From Rugamonas fusca (GTDB taxonomy: Bacteria > Pseudomonadota > Gammaproteobacteria > Burkholderiales > Burkholderiaceae_D), in the NCBI RefSeq assembly GCF_014042365.1, contig NZ_JACEZS010000006.1, positions 162,851 through 226,850 on the forward strand: a DNA stretch of 64,000 bases, in the 5' to 3' direction. A model generated the notes under the pieces. The model was given only the letters and a program-made list of their open reading frames with translations, was not told the origin of the DNA and did no database searches. Below, piece after piece: positions 34,628 to 44,339 of the stretch. Within the stretch, counting starts at the first letter, position 1. Every line of letters begins with the position of its first letter. The position numbers and the translations under genes are program-made.

Positions 34628-35938
34628 TTATAAAGACTTAATCAGGACCTGGGATTTGCGTTGCCAGTTATACATGCGCTGGCGGTCTTTCGGCAGCGCG
34701 TCCACCGTGGCTGGCACGAAGCCGCGCTTCTGGAACCAGTGCGAGGTGCGGGTGGTGAGCACGAACAGCTTGGTCAGGCCGATGGCGCGCGCGCGGTTCT
34801 CCATGTGCTTGAGGATGCGCTCGCCGTCGCCCTGGGCCTGCACTTCGGGGTTGACCGTCAGGCAGGCCATTTCGGCCATCTTCTGTTCCGGGAACGGGTA
34901 CAGCGCGGCGCAGCCGAAGATCACGCCATCGTGCTCGATGACGGAGAAGTAGTCGATTTCGCGCTCGATCAGTTCACGGCCGCGCTTGACCAGCGTGCCG
35001 TCCGCCTCCAGCGGTTCGATCAGCTTGATGATGCCGCCCACGTCCTCGATGGTGGCCTGGCGCAGGCTTTCCAGGTTCTCGTGGCTGATCATGGTGCCCA
35101 CGCCATCGTGGGTGAACAGTTCCAGCAGGGCCGAGCCGTCCATGGCGAAGGGCACGATGTGGGACCGTTCGACGCCGTTCTCGCACGCCTTGATGCAGTG
35201 CTTGAGGTAAAACGCGGTGGCGTCGGGCAGGAAGCCGGCCTGCAGCACGGCTTGCGCCTGGTGCGAGGACAGTTCGCGGATTTCCGTGCCGCCGGCGTCG
35301 GTCATCATCTCCGTTTCCGTGATGAAGATCAGCTTGTCGGCGTGCAGGGCGATGGCGGCGCTGCAGGCCACGTCTTCCATGGTCAGGTTGAACGCCTCGC
35401 CGGTGGGCGAGAAGCCCAGCGGCGACAGCAGCACCAGGCCGTCCGAGCCGAGGATGGAATGGATGGTTTCGGCATCGACCTTGCGGGTGATGCCCGTCAT
35501 TTCCAGATCCACACCGTCGATCACACCGAGCGGACGGGCCGTGATGAAGTTGCCGGAAATGATGCGGATGGCCGCGTGCGCCATCGGCGTGTTGGGCAAA
35601 CCCTGGCTGAAGGCAGCCTCGATGTCCAGGCGCAGCTCGCCGGCCGCTTCCTTGGCGCACTCCATGGCGGCCGGGTCGGTGATGCGCACGCCGTTGTGGA
35701 AGCGGCCTTCCACGTTACGCAAGGCCAGTTGCTCGGCCACCTGCGGGCGCGAACCATAGACGACGGTGACGTTGATGTCCAGTGCGTGCAATAAAGACAA
35801 GTCGTGCGCCAGCACCTGCAGGGCGCCGGCGGCCACCAGTTCACCGGGGAAGGCGACCACGAAGGTCTTGCCGCGGAAGGCGTGGATGTAAGGCGCGACG
35901 GAGCGCAGCCATTGGACGAATTGGGTAGGATTTTCCAT
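34628..35938 (-). CDS. argA: Amino-acid N-acetyltransferase (N-acetylglutamate synthase)
   Basis: The 436-residue enzyme acetylates glutamate, the first step of arginine synthesis. It has the classical two-part form: an N-terminal amino-acid kinase-like domain that binds arginine (about 1-285; [20 protein letters not shown]) and a C-terminal GNAT domain ([20 protein letters not shown] and [11 protein letters not shown] acetyl-CoA loop). I start at ATG 35938 ([20 protein letters not shown]). An upstream ATG at 35947 lies inside a perfect -10 element, so argA may be transcribed from almost its first base. It is divergent from hrpA. Confidence 0.95.
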   Translation of the reverse strand: MENPTQFVQWLRSVAPYIHAFRGKTFVVAFPGELVAAGALQVLAHDLSLLHALDINVTVVYGSRPQVAEQLALRNVEGRFHNGVRITDPAAMECAKEAAGELRLDIEAAFSQGLPNTPMAHAAIRIISGNFITARPLGVIDGVDLEMTGITRKVDAETIHSILGSDGLVLLSPLGFSPTGEAFNLTMEDVACSAAIALHADKLIFITETEMMTDAGGTEIRELSSHQAQAVLQAGFLPDATAFYLKHCIKACENGVERSHIVPFAMDGSALLELFTHDGVGTMISHENLESLRQATIEDVGGIIKLIEPLEADGTLVKRGRELIEREIDYFSVIEHDGVIFGCAALYPFPEQKMAEMACLTVNPEVQAQGDGERILKHMENRARAIGLTKLFVLTTRTSHWFQKRGFVPATVDALPKDRQRMYNWQRKSQVLIKSL

Positions 35939-35945
35939 TTGGCGC

Positions 35946-35953
35946 ATTATAAT
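35946..35953. promoter_or_regulatory. Shared -10 element of divergent argA and hrpA
   Basis: ATTATAAT contains TATAAT on both strands (35948-35953 plus, 35946-35951 minus) in the 55-bp gap between the two genes. Good -35 boxes are not seen on either side. For argA a start about seven bases downstream would fall at or next to the ATG. Confidence 0.45.
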
Positions 35954-35993
35954 TCGCTGCGCGACGTCCCGCGCCAAATACATGTAAAAAACA

Positions 35994-38900
35994 ATGTCAG
36001 AAGCCAGCAACAAGCCCCAAACCACGCCTAACCGCCAGCAAGCCGCCCATCCCCGCCAGCCGCAAGCGCCCCGCAACCAGCCGGAGCAGGGCCAGCCGCG
36101 CAGGGAGGGACAGGCCCGTCCGCAAGAGGCGCGAGGCGAGGGGGCACCGCGCCCGCAGGGCCAGCCGCGCGGCGACGCCGCGAACCGTGCGCCGGGGCAG
36201 CCTCGCCGTGAGGGACAGGCGCGTGCGCAAGGGCAGCCGCAAGGCGAGGGAACGCCGCGTCCGCAGGGACAGCCGCGCCGGGAGGGGACGGCGCCGGCGC
36301 AGGCGCGCGAGGGCGGGCAGGGGCGTGACGGGCGCCGCGCGCGCCTGACGCCGGAAGAACAGGCGGCCAGGGCGGCCGAGGCGGCGTTCCGCAATCCGCT
36401 GCCTCCGATCACTTATCCGGAAGACTTGCCCGTCTCGGGCCGGCGCCACGAGATCGCCGAGGCGCTGCAAAATAATCAGGTCATCATCGTGTCCGGTGAG
36501 ACGGGTTCGGGCAAGACCACCCAGTTGCCCAAGATTTGCCTGGAGCTGGGCCGCGGCCAGGCCGGCCTGATCGGCCACACCCAGCCGCGCCGGATCGCCG
36601 CCTCGTCCACCGCCAAGCGCATCGCCCAGGAGCTGGGTTCGCCGCTGGGCGAGCACGTGGGCTTCAAGGTGCGCTTCGCCGACACGCTGAACCGGGGCGC
36701 GTCCGTCAAGCTGATGACGGACGGTATCCTGCTGGCCGAGACCCAGACCGACCCGCTGCTCAAGGGCTACGACACCATCATCATCGACGAGGCGCACGAA
36801 CGCAGCCTCAACATCGACTTCCTGCTCGGCTACCTGAAGCAGCTGCTGCCGCGCCGGCCGGACCTGAAAGTGATCATCACCTCGGCCACCATCGACGCCG
36901 AGCGCTTCGCGCGCCACTTCGGCACGCCGGAAAAGCCGGCGCCCGTGATTGAAGTGTCGGGCCGCCTGTACCAGGTGGAAGTGCGCTATCGCCCGGTGGA
37001 GCGCGACCTGGTGACGGGCGACGCGCCCAGGCCGGCGGCCAAGGGCGCGCCGGCACGTGACAATGCCCGCGACAAGCGCGACCTGATGGATGCCGTGGTC
37101 GATGGCGTGGACGAATTGTGCCGCATCGGTTCCGGCGACGTGCTGGTATTCCTGCCCGGCGAGCGCGAAATCCGCGACGCGGCCGAGGCGTTGCGCAAGC
37201 ACCATCCGCCGCACGTGGAAATCCTGCCGCTGTTCGCCCGCCTGTCGGCCGAGGAGCAGGAGCGCGTGTTCAAGCTGACCAACGCGCGCCGCATCGTGCT
37301 GGCCACCAACGTGGCGGAAACGTCGCTGACCGTGCCCGGCATCCGCTACGTGGTGGACGCGGGCCTGGCGCGCGTGAAGCGCTACAGCTACCGCAACAAG
37401 GTCGAGCAGTTGCAGATCGAGCCGATCGCGCAGTCGGCCGCCAACCAGCGCGCCGGCCGTTGCGGCCGCGTGGCCGATGGCGTCTGCATCCGCCTGTACG
37501 AGGAGCAGGACTTCCTGCAACGGCCCAAGTTCACCGAGCCGGAAATCCTGCGCTCGTCGCTGGCCTCCGTCATCCTGCGCATGAAGTCGCTGCACCTGAC
37601 GGACGTGGAGACCTTCCCGTTCATCGAGCCGCCGCTGGCGCGCGCGATCGCGGACGGCTACCAGTTGCTGCAGGAACTGGGCGCGGTCGACGAGTACAAC
37701 CAGCTGACGGCGCTGGGCAAGAAGCTGGCCAAGCTGCCGCTGGACCCGCGCGTGGGCCGCATGATCCTGGCCGCGCTCGACAACGTGTGCCTGAACGAAG
37801 TGCTGATCGTGGCTTCGGCCCTGTCGGTGCAGGACCCGCGCGACCGGCCGCTGGAATACCAGCAGGCGGCCGACGAGGCGCACAAGAAGTTCGCCGACGA
37901 GAAGTCCGAATTCCTCAGCTACATCAAGATCTGGAAGTGGTTCGAGTCCGCCATCGAACACAAGAAGACCAACCGCCAGTTGCAGGACAATTGCCGCAGC
38001 AACTTCCTGTCCCAGTTGCGATTACGCGAGTGGCGCGACGTGCACTCGCAGCTGCTGACCATCGTCAAGGAGCAGGGCTGGCGCCTGAACGATACCCCGG
38101 CCACCTACGAAAACTTGCACCTGGCCTTGCTGACCGGCTTGCTGGGCAATATCGGCTTCAAGTCCGAGGACGAGCCGGGCGCCGGTTTCCTCGGCGCGCG
38201 CGGCATCAAGTTCCACATCTGGCCCGGTTCCTCGCTGCTGAAAAAGCCGGGCAAGTGGATCATGGCCGCCGAGCTGGTCGACACCACGCGCCTGTACGCG
38301 CGCTGCGTGGCCCAGATCCAGCCCGAGTGGCTGGAAAAGGTGGGCGGCCACCTGCTGAAGAAATCGTGGGGCGAGCCGCGCTGGGAAAAACGTTCCGCGC
38401 AGGTGACAGCGTCCGAGCGCGCCACCTTGTACGGGCTGGTGGTGTACAGCCAGCGCCGCATCAACTACGGCCAGTTCAACCCGGCCGAGGCGCGCGAAAT
38501 CTTCATCCGCGATGCGCTGGTCGGCGGCGACTATGACACGCGCGCGCCGTTCTTTGCGCACAACCACAAGCTGGTCAAGGAGATCGAGAACCTGGAGCAC
38601 AAGTCGCGCCGGCTCGACGTGCTGGTGGACGATGAACTGATCGCCGCCTTCTACGACAAGCTGATCCCGGCCGACGTGGTCAACGGCGCCGGTTTCGAAA
38701 AATGGCACAAGGAGGCCACGGCGGCCGAACCGAAGCTGCTGTACCTCAACCGCGACGAGCTGATGCGCCATGAGGCGGCCGGCGTGACCACCGACCTGTT
38801 CCCGAAAACGATGGCGGTGACGGGCCTGGAAATGCAGCTGACCTATCACTTCGAGCCGGGCAGCGTGCGCGACGGCGTGACCATGGCCGTGCCGCTGTAC

Positions 38901-40355
38901 GCGCTGAACCAGTTGCCGCGCGAGCGTTGCGAATGGCTGGTGCCGGGCATGTTAAAAGAGAAGGTGCACCTGCTGCTCAAGTCGCTGCCGCAAAAGCTGC
39001 GGCGCCATTGCGTGCCGCTGCCCGAGTATGCGGCCAAATTCTGCGAGCGGGTGCAGGAGGCGGGCACCTTCGGGCGCGGCGACCTGATCGACGCCATCAT
39101 TGCCGACATCCGCGCGCAGATCACGATTTCCGTGCTGACCACGGACTTCAAGCCGGAAACGCTGCCGGCCCACCACTTCATGAATTTCAAGGTGATCGAC
39201 GAGCATGGTCGCCAGCTGGAGATGGGCCGCAACCTGGCCACGTTGCAGGCGGAGTTCGGTACCCAGGCGCGCGAGAGCTTCCAGAAGATGGCCGAAGCGT
39301 CCGGCGCGCAGGGCGTAAGCATGCGCGCGTTGGGCACGGGTGGCTCCGCGCCAGCGGCGGGGCAGGGCGCACGTGCTGGCGCTGGCAAGCCGCCCCAAGG
39401 TGGAGCGGGTGGTTCGGCCGCACCGGGCGCCGGCAAGGGCGGCGCGTCCGCTGGCGCGGCGGATGCGGCCGGTGGAGGCCAAGGGACTTCCACCGACGGC
39501 ATCACGCTGACCGGCTTGACCAGCTGGACCTTTGGCGAATTGCCGGAGCTGCTGGAAATCGCGCAAGGCAAGCTGACGCTGATCGGCTTCCCCGCGCTGG
39601 TGGACAAGCGCACCCACTGCGACCTGGAAGTGTTCGACGACCCGACCGTGGCCGCGCGCACCCATCGCGTGGGCTTGCGCCGCCTGTTCGCCTTGCAGCT
39701 CAAGGACCAGATCAAGTTCATCGAAAAAAGCATCCCCGGTCTCCAGCAGATGGGCATGCAGTACATGGCCATGGGCACGCAGGAAGAGTTGCGCGACGAG
39801 ATCATCAACAAGGCGCTCGACATCGCCTGCCTGCAGGATCCGCTGCCGATTGACGCCGCTTCGTTCGCCAAGCGCAAGGACGAGGGCAAGTCTCGGCTGG
39901 TGCTGCTGGTAAACGAGATCGCCCGCCTGCTGGCGCAAGTGCTGACGGAATTCCATGGCCTGCCCAAGCGCCTGCAAGGCTTGCAGCCACAAGCGGCGGC
40001 TGACATGCAAAGCCAGCTGCAAGGCCTGGTGCACAAGCGCTTCCTGTCCGAGAACGAGTACAGCCAGCTCGCGCATTTCCCGCGCTACCTCAAGGCCATC
40101 AATGTGCGCATCGAAAAGCTGCGCGCCGATCCGGCACGCGACGCCAAGTTGATGGCCGAGTGGCAGCTCGCCGCGACGCCTTATCTGCGGGCCAGCAAGG
40201 ACCGCCACGCGGGCAAGAACACGGACCCGAAGATGGTCGAGTTCCGCTGGATGCTGGAGGAATTGCGCGTGTCGCTGTTCGCGCAGGAGTTGCGCACGCC
40301 GATGCCCGTGTCCGTCAAGCGGCTGCAAAAAGTGTGGGAGTCGATGCAGCGTTAA
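35994..40355 (+). CDS. hrpA: ATP-dependent RNA helicase HrpA
   Basis: The 1453-residue DEAH-box helicase shows motif I GETGSGKTTQ (about 168-177), motif II DEAHERS (about 264), motif VI QRAGRCGR (about 485), and the long HrpA-specific C-terminal region. HrpA unwinds or remodels mRNA and helps rescue stalled ribosomes. It exceeds the E. coli length (1300) because of two low-complexity insertions: an N-terminal Arg/Gln/Pro-rich tail (about 10-120, repeats such as GQPRREGQAR) and a Gly/Ala-rich linker (about 1115-1165). Both are probably disordered. Confidence 0.94.
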   Translation: MSEASNKPQTTPNRQQAAHPRQPQAPRNQPEQGQPRREGQARPQEARGEGAPRPQGQPRGDAANRAPGQPRREGQARAQGQPQGEGTPRPQGQPRREGTAPAQAREGGQGRDGRRARLTPEEQAARAAEAAFRNPLPPITYPEDLPVSGRRHEIAEALQNNQVIIVSGETGSGKTTQLPKICLELGRGQAGLIGHTQPRRIAASSTAKRIAQELGSPLGEHVGFKVRFADTLNRGASVKLMTDGILLAETQTDPLLKGYDTIIIDEAHERSLNIDFLLGYLKQLLPRRPDLKVIITSATIDAERFARHFGTPEKPAPVIEVSGRLYQVEVRYRPVERDLVTGDAPRPAAKGAPARDNARDKRDLMDAVVDGVDELCRIGSGDVLVFLPGEREIRDAAEALRKHHPPHVEILPLFARLSAEEQERVFKLTNARRIVLATNVAETSLTVPGIRYVVDAGLARVKRYSYRNKVEQLQIEPIAQSAANQRAGRCGRVADGVCIRLYEEQDFLQRPKFTEPEILRSSLASVILRMKSLHLTDVETFPFIEPPLARAIADGYQLLQELGAVDEYNQLTALGKKLAKLPLDPRVGRMILAALDNVCLNEVLIVASALSVQDPRDRPLEYQQAADEAHKKFADEKSEFLSYIKIWKWFESAIEHKKTNRQLQDNCRSNFLSQLRLREWRDVHSQLLTIVKEQGWRLNDTPATYENLHLALLTGLLGNIGFKSEDEPGAGFLGARGIKFHIWPGSSLLKKPGKWIMAAELVDTTRLYARCVAQIQPEWLEKVGGHLLKKSWGEPRWEKRSAQVTASERATLYGLVVYSQRRINYGQFNPAEAREIFIRDALVGGDYDTRAPFFAHNHKLVKEIENLEHKSRRLDVLVDDELIAAFYDKLIPADVVNGAGFEKWHKEATAAEPKLLYLNRDELMRHEAAGVTTDLFPKTMAVTGLEMQLTYHFEPGSVRDGVTMAVPLYALNQLPRERCEWLVPGMLKEKVHLLLKSLPQKLRRHCVPLPEYAAKFCERVQEAGTFGRGDLIDAIIADIRAQITISVLTTDFKPETLPAHHFMNFKVIDEHGRQLEMGRNLATLQAEFGTQARESFQKMAEASGAQGVSMRALGTGGSAPAAGQGARAGAGKPPQGGAGGSAAPGAGKGGASAGAADAAGGGQGTSTDGITLTGLTSWTFGELPELLEIAQGKLTLIGFPALVDKRTHCDLEVFDDPTVAARTHRVGLRRLFALQLKDQIKFIEKSIPGLQQMGMQYMAMGTQEELRDEIINKALDIACLQDPLPIDAASFAKRKDEGKSRLVLLVNEIARLLAQVLTEFHGLPKRLQGLQPQAAADMQSQLQGLVHKRFLSENEYSQLAHFPRYLKAINVRIEKLRADPARDAKLMAEWQLAATPYLRASKDRHAGKNTDPKMVEFRWMLEELRVSLFAQELRTPMPVSVKRLQKVWESMQR

Positions 40356-40360
40356 GCGCC

Positions 40361-40378
40361 GGCGCCAGCCATGGCGCC
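40361..40378. terminator. Short hairpin after hrpA
   Basis: GGCGCC (40361-40366) and GGCGCC (40373-40378) pair around a 6-base loop, just after the hrpA stop and before the convergent PRC-barrel gene. There is no T-run. Confidence 0.35.
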
Positions 40379-40433
40379 GCTGGTCACCGGCATGCGCGCC
40401 CTGTCACATACGGGCGCGCCGGAGGTGCGGGCA

Positions 40434-40847
40434 TCAGTGGTGGCTGGTGCCTGGCCCGGTGCCGTAGAACGTGTGCACCTGGTTGGCCCAGTCATCCATG
40501 GTCATGTCGGGCCAGTTGTCCTTGTCGAAGCCGGGCGCGTTCTTCAGCGTCTCTTTGTCCACGTCCAGCACGAAACGCTTGTTGACGGTGTCGAGCGACA
40601 GCCTGTCCCATGGTACGGCGAACAGTTTTTCGCCGATGCCGATAATGCCGCCAAACGACAGTACGGCGTACGCCACTTCGCCGGTCTGCATGTCGAGCAT
40701 GATTTCCTTGATGTCGCCCAGGTCTTCATCGTTCTGGTTGTACACGTCTTCGCCAATCAGCGTGTCTGCACCCATCAGGCGAGGGCCGGGGCCACTCTTG
40801 TCCGAGTGCTTGTAGATACCGAAAACGTCACGGTCGAGGTAGCTCAT
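40434..40847 (-). CDS. PRC-barrel domain protein
   Basis: A 137-residue soluble protein with a PRC-barrel: LMGADTLIGEDVYNQNDEDL then GDIKEIMLDMQTGEVAYAVL and FGGIIGIGEKLFAVPWD, the typical order seen in photosystem H subunit-like stress proteins. The C-terminal tail is His-ended. A ribosome site AAGGAG precedes ATG 40847. Such proteins often respond to desiccation or osmotic stress; no partner is visible here. Confidence 0.85.
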   Translation of the reverse strand: MSYLDRDVFGIYKHSDKSGPGPRLMGADTLIGEDVYNQNDEDLGDIKEIMLDMQTGEVAYAVLSFGGIIGIGEKLFAVPWDRLSLDTVNKRFVLDVDKETLKNAPGFDKDNWPDMTMDDWANQVHTFYGTGPGTSHH

Positions 40848-41037
40848 GTTGGTCTCCTTATGTGCAATATACCGCTCCGGAATGCAGCGGATTCGGTCAG
40901 GATACGCCGCTAGCCTGGCGCGCGTTTGATTCGTTCAATCGTGCTCACGTTAGCGCGGCGGTAAGTGCTCCAGCGTACGGACGGCGGTGCCGGGTCCACG
41001 TTACATTGCCTGTTCCTTACAGCATGCGGCGGTGAAC

Positions 41038-42186
41038 ATGATGGTCAAACGTGCCGCTGGCTTGCGGTTGCTGCGTAGTCTGATGCGGTCGGGTAAGGCA
41101 CAGCAGCGCGTCGTCAGCAAGGTCGTGGCACAGCTGTTTGCGGCGCCCAAGGCCAAGCCAAGGCCAACGGCCAAGTCGACCGTGCGGCCGGCGCGGAAGG
41201 CGGCCGCCGCGCCGGCATCGGTGCCGGCAAAAGTGGCGGCGCCCCATGTGCCGGCGTCGCCCGGCAAATGGCTGGCGTCGCATTTCACGGCGCCTGCGCT
41301 GGCCGGCGCGGGCGCGGCGCGGCGCATGAGCTACTGGCTCTACCTGCCCGAGCGGATGCCTGATCCGGCCAGCGGCGCCGGCTTGCCGCTGGTGGTGCTG
41401 CTGCATGGCTGCCAGCAGACGGCCACCCAGCTGGCGCAAGGGACGCGGATGAACCAGTTGGCCGAGCGCAGCGGCTGCGCCGTGTTGTATCCACAGCAGC
41501 GCGTCAGCAGCCACGCGCAGCGTTGCTGGAAGTGGTTCGACCATGCCACCCAGCTGGGCGGTGGTGATGTGCCCATGATCGTGGGCATCATCGACAAGGT
41601 GCAGCGCCAGTATGGGTTCGACCGTAGCCGCATCTATATCGCCGGCATGTCGGCCGGCGCGGGCATGGCGCATATCGTCGCGCTCAACCATCCCGATCTG
41701 ATTGCGGCGGTGGGCCTGCATTCCGGCCCGGCGTTCGGCGCCGGCCACAGCGTGATGGGCGCGCTGGGGGTGTTGCAGCACGGCGCCGGCGCCCGCGGCG
41801 AGCGCGCCATTCACGACATATTGCAGCGGCGGCCGGGGTTTCCGGGCATGCCGACCATCCTGATCCAGGGCGAGGGGGATCGCGTGGTCCGGCCCATCAA
41901 TCAGGGCCAGTTGCTGGAGCAGGGCTTGTTGCTGAACGGGCTGCCGGCTGGCATGGCGGGCAAGGCCGGCAGTGTGCCGGGCGGCCGTGCCGGCAGCCGC
42001 AAGGCGCAGCAGATCCAGGACTATTACGCGGGCCGCTCGCTGGTGCTCAGGGTGGCGCGGATCGCCCAGCTTGAGCATGCCTGGAGCGGGGGCGACCCGG
42101 CCGTGCCGTTCCATGCCGGCGGTGGCCCGGACGCGGGCCAGATGATGCTCGATTTCTTTGCGCGCCACCGGCGCGCGCCCGCGTGA
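41038..42186 (+). CDS. PHB depolymerase-family esterase
   Basis: The 382-residue protein is an alpha/beta hydrolase of the esterase/PHB depolymerase family (LpqC-like): oxyanion region VVLLHGCQQTA, then the nucleophile elbow AGMSAGAGMAH (GxSxG). The acid and His are in the usual later positions (the LIQGEGDRVV region and EHAWSGGD). Residues 1-75 are Lys/Arg/Ala/Pro-rich without a signal peptide, resembling the basic tails of polyester-granule or nucleoid-binding proteins. The start is ATG 41038 or 41041. The real substrate (polyester or other) is unknown. Confidence 0.82.
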   Translation: MMVKRAAGLRLLRSLMRSGKAQQRVVSKVVAQLFAAPKAKPRPTAKSTVRPARKAAAAPASVPAKVAAPHVPASPGKWLASHFTAPALAGAGAARRMSYWLYLPERMPDPASGAGLPLVVLLHGCQQTATQLAQGTRMNQLAERSGCAVLYPQQRVSSHAQRCWKWFDHATQLGGGDVPMIVGIIDKVQRQYGFDRSRIYIAGMSAGAGMAHIVALNHPDLIAAVGLHSGPAFGAGHSVMGALGVLQHGAGARGERAIHDILQRRPGFPGMPTILIQGEGDRVVRPINQGQLLEQGLLLNGLPAGMAGKAGSVPGGRAGSRKAQQIQDYYAGRSLVLRVARIAQLEHAWSGGDPAVPFHAGGGPDAGQMMLDFFARHRRAPA

Positions 42187-42189
42187 TGG

Positions 42190-43437
42190 CTACAGCAGGA
42201 ACGCCAGCGCCGCCACGGCCGTGGGCGCCAGCGCGCCCAGCAGCAGGCCCGGCGCGCCGATCGACGCATCCTGGAAGCCGCGCCGCAGCAGCGCCACGCC
42301 GGCCGGATTGGGCGCGTTGGCAATCACGGTCAGGCCACCGCCGGCCACGGCGCCGGCCACCAGCATGTACTGCGACTGGGGCGAGATGCCGGCAATGAGC
42401 GAACCGAGGTAGGTCAGGGCCGCATTGTCGGTCACGGCCGTTAGGCCCAGCGCGCTGAAGAACAGCGCCACCGGCGGCAGGCTCGACACGATCGGTTGCA
42501 GCCACCATTGCTGCATGCCGCCCAGCACCACCAGTCCGGCCAGGAAGAAGCCCACCAGCAAGCCTTCCTTGACGATCAGCGGCTGCTGGTAGCGTTCATA
42601 CGCCTGGGTAAAACCGAGGAACAGCAGGAAGATGCCGAGGAACAGCACCGGGTGGTGGCCGAGCACGACCACGGCGGCCAGGAAGGCCAGGTGGATGGCG
42701 GCCACGGCCAGCGGCACCGGCGGCGCCGCGTCGCCCGACTGCGCGGTGGCGCCGTCCACATGGCGGCGCAGCAGGAAGGTGACGGCGGTGGCGTTGCACA
42801 GCACGGCCAGGGCGGCCTTCCAGCCGAAGTGGCTGGCCATGAAGGCGCTGTCCCATTGCCAGGTGGCGGCCACCATCAGCACGGGCGGCGCGGCATAGGC
42901 CGTCAGCGTGCCGCCGATCGAGACGTTGACGAACAATACGCCGAGCGCGCCATACTTCAGCCATTCCGGCATTCCCTGGCGGAACACCAGCGGCGCCAGC
43001 ATCAGTGCGGCCAACGTCATGGCGGCCGGTTCCGTGATCAGCGAACCGGTCAGCGGCACCAGCGCCAGGCCGAACCAGACCAGCGTCAGTTCCGTGCGCA
43101 GCGGCAGCAGCCGGGCCAGCGCGCGCAGCGTGCGCTGCACGATGTCGAGCACGGGCCGCGAGGCGGCCACCACCATGACGACGAACACGAACAGCGGTTC
43201 CGTGTACTGGCGCGTTTCGGCGTAATCGATGGCGGCCTGGCCGCCTTGCAGCAAGGCCATGGCCGCCACCAGCACGAAAGCCCAGAAGCCGAACACCACC
43301 TCGACCTCGCCCAGCAGGTGGAACAGGCCGGCGTGGCGCGGGTGGCGGTGGGCCAGCACCTCGAATGACTTGGCGGCGAAGGTGTGCAGCAGCGCCAGGC
43401 CGAACAGGGCTGCGCCGATCAGTTGCATCGTATTCAT
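42190..43437 (-). CDS. Putative Na+/H+ antiporter
   Basis: The 415-residue protein has about eleven membrane helices and fits the Na_H_antiport_2 family of proposed sodium/proton antiporters; the TGSLITEPAAMTLAALMLAP segment and the later GLTAVTDNAALTYLGSLIAG segment are typical, the latter carrying a possible ion-binding Asp-Asn. I start at ATG 43437 (MNTMQLIGAALFGLALLHTF). It is divergent from imuA over a 191-bp gap, and ends four bases from the convergent esterase gene. Confidence 0.78.
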   Translation of the reverse strand: MNTMQLIGAALFGLALLHTFAAKSFEVLAHRHPRHAGLFHLLGEVEVVFGFWAFVLVAAMALLQGGQAAIDYAETRQYTEPLFVFVVMVVAASRPVLDIVQRTLRALARLLPLRTELTLVWFGLALVPLTGSLITEPAAMTLAALMLAPLVFRQGMPEWLKYGALGVLFVNVSIGGTLTAYAAPPVLMVAATWQWDSAFMASHFGWKAALAVLCNATAVTFLLRRHVDGATAQSGDAAPPVPLAVAAIHLAFLAAVVVLGHHPVLFLGIFLLFLGFTQAYERYQQPLIVKEGLLVGFFLAGLVVLGGMQQWWLQPIVSSLPPVALFFSALGLTAVTDNAALTYLGSLIAGISPQSQYMLVAGAVAGGGLTVIANAPNPAGVALLRRGFQDASIGAPGLLLGALAPTAVAALAFLL

Positions 43438-43550
43438 GGTTGATTTGTTGGTCAAGGATATCGCCAGCATGTTACAGCATGGATAAGCTTGCCAATACCG
43501 AAGCACACTCGGCCGCAGATAGTCCTTGCCAAAATGCGGAGCAAATAGTA

Positions 43551-43566
43551 CTGTGTATTTATACAG
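43551..43566. promoter_or_regulatory. LexA (SOS) box upstream of imuA
   Basis: CTGTGTATTTATACAG is an exact CTGT-N8-ACAG SOS box with an AT-rich middle, extended by TA on both sides. It lies 63 bases before the imuA start and about 115 bases before the divergent antiporter, so imuAB are DNA-damage inducible. Confidence 0.88.
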
Positions 43567-43628
43567 TAGTTTTTTGCTTTTGAATTTGCCCCACATTTGA
43601 CTCATATTTGTTCCACTCCTCACATCCC

Positions 43629-44339
43629 ATGTCACGCTCCGCTCCCATTGCCGCGCCCGAAGCCGTGCACCCGTCGCTATGGCTCGCTTCGCAACTGGCG
43701 CACAGCAGCACCCGCTGCGTCGACACGGGCTACGCCGCCCTGTCGGCCCAGTTGCCCGGCGGCGGCTGGCCGCTGGGTACGCTGATCGACTTGCTGGTGC
43801 AGCAGCCCGGCAGCGGCGAGTTGCGCTTGCTGCGCCCGGCCCTGGCCAGCCTGGGCCAGCGTTCCATCGTGCTGCTGCAGCCGCCCCATGTGCCGCAGGC
43901 GCTGGCGCTGGCCGCGCTGGGCTTGCCGCCGTCGCAGCTGATCTGGATACGCAGCGGCGCCAAAAGCGGCGATGCGCTGTGGGCGGCGGAGCAGGTGCTG
44001 CGCAGCGGCTGCTGCGGCGCGCTGTTGCTGTGGCAGACCCACGCGCGCGGCGAGACGCTGCGCCGGCTGCATCTGGCGGCCCAGAGCGGCGACACCCTGT
44101 TCTGCATGCTGCGTCCGCTGGCGGCCGCGCAGGATGCGTCACCGGCGCCGCTGCGGCTGTCGCTGCGCCCGGCGGCCGGCGGCATCGAGCTCGGCTTCGT
44201 CAAGCGCCGGGGACCGCAGCGCGATGCGCCGCTGTTCCTGCCCCTCACTCCTTCCTTGTTGCAGCGCCATGCGTCTCTGGATCGGCCTTTACCTGCCCCG
44301 GCTCCCGCTCGAAGTGTTTTGCCCGCGCTGGTCGGTTGA
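43629..44339 (+). CDS. imuA: Translesion synthesis-associated protein ImuA
   Basis: The 236-residue protein is a RecA/SulA-like ImuA: LPGGGWPLGTLIDLLVQQPG resembles a modified Walker region (a complete P-loop is lacking), followed by RSIVLLQPPHVPQALALAAL and a RSGCCGALLLWQTHARGETL strand. ImuA works with ImuB and DnaE2 in error-prone repair. I start at ATG 43629 (MSRSAPIAAPEAV). The gene is under a LexA box and overlaps imuB by 71 bases. Confidence 0.85.
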   Translation: MSRSAPIAAPEAVHPSLWLASQLAHSSTRCVDTGYAALSAQLPGGGWPLGTLIDLLVQQPGSGELRLLRPALASLGQRSIVLLQPPHVPQALALAALGLPPSQLIWIRSGAKSGDALWAAEQVLRSGCCGALLLWQTHARGETLRRLHLAAQSGDTLFCMLRPLAAAQDASPAPLRLSLRPAAGGIELGFVKRRGPQRDAPLFLPLTPSLLQRHASLDRPLPAPAPARSVLPALVG

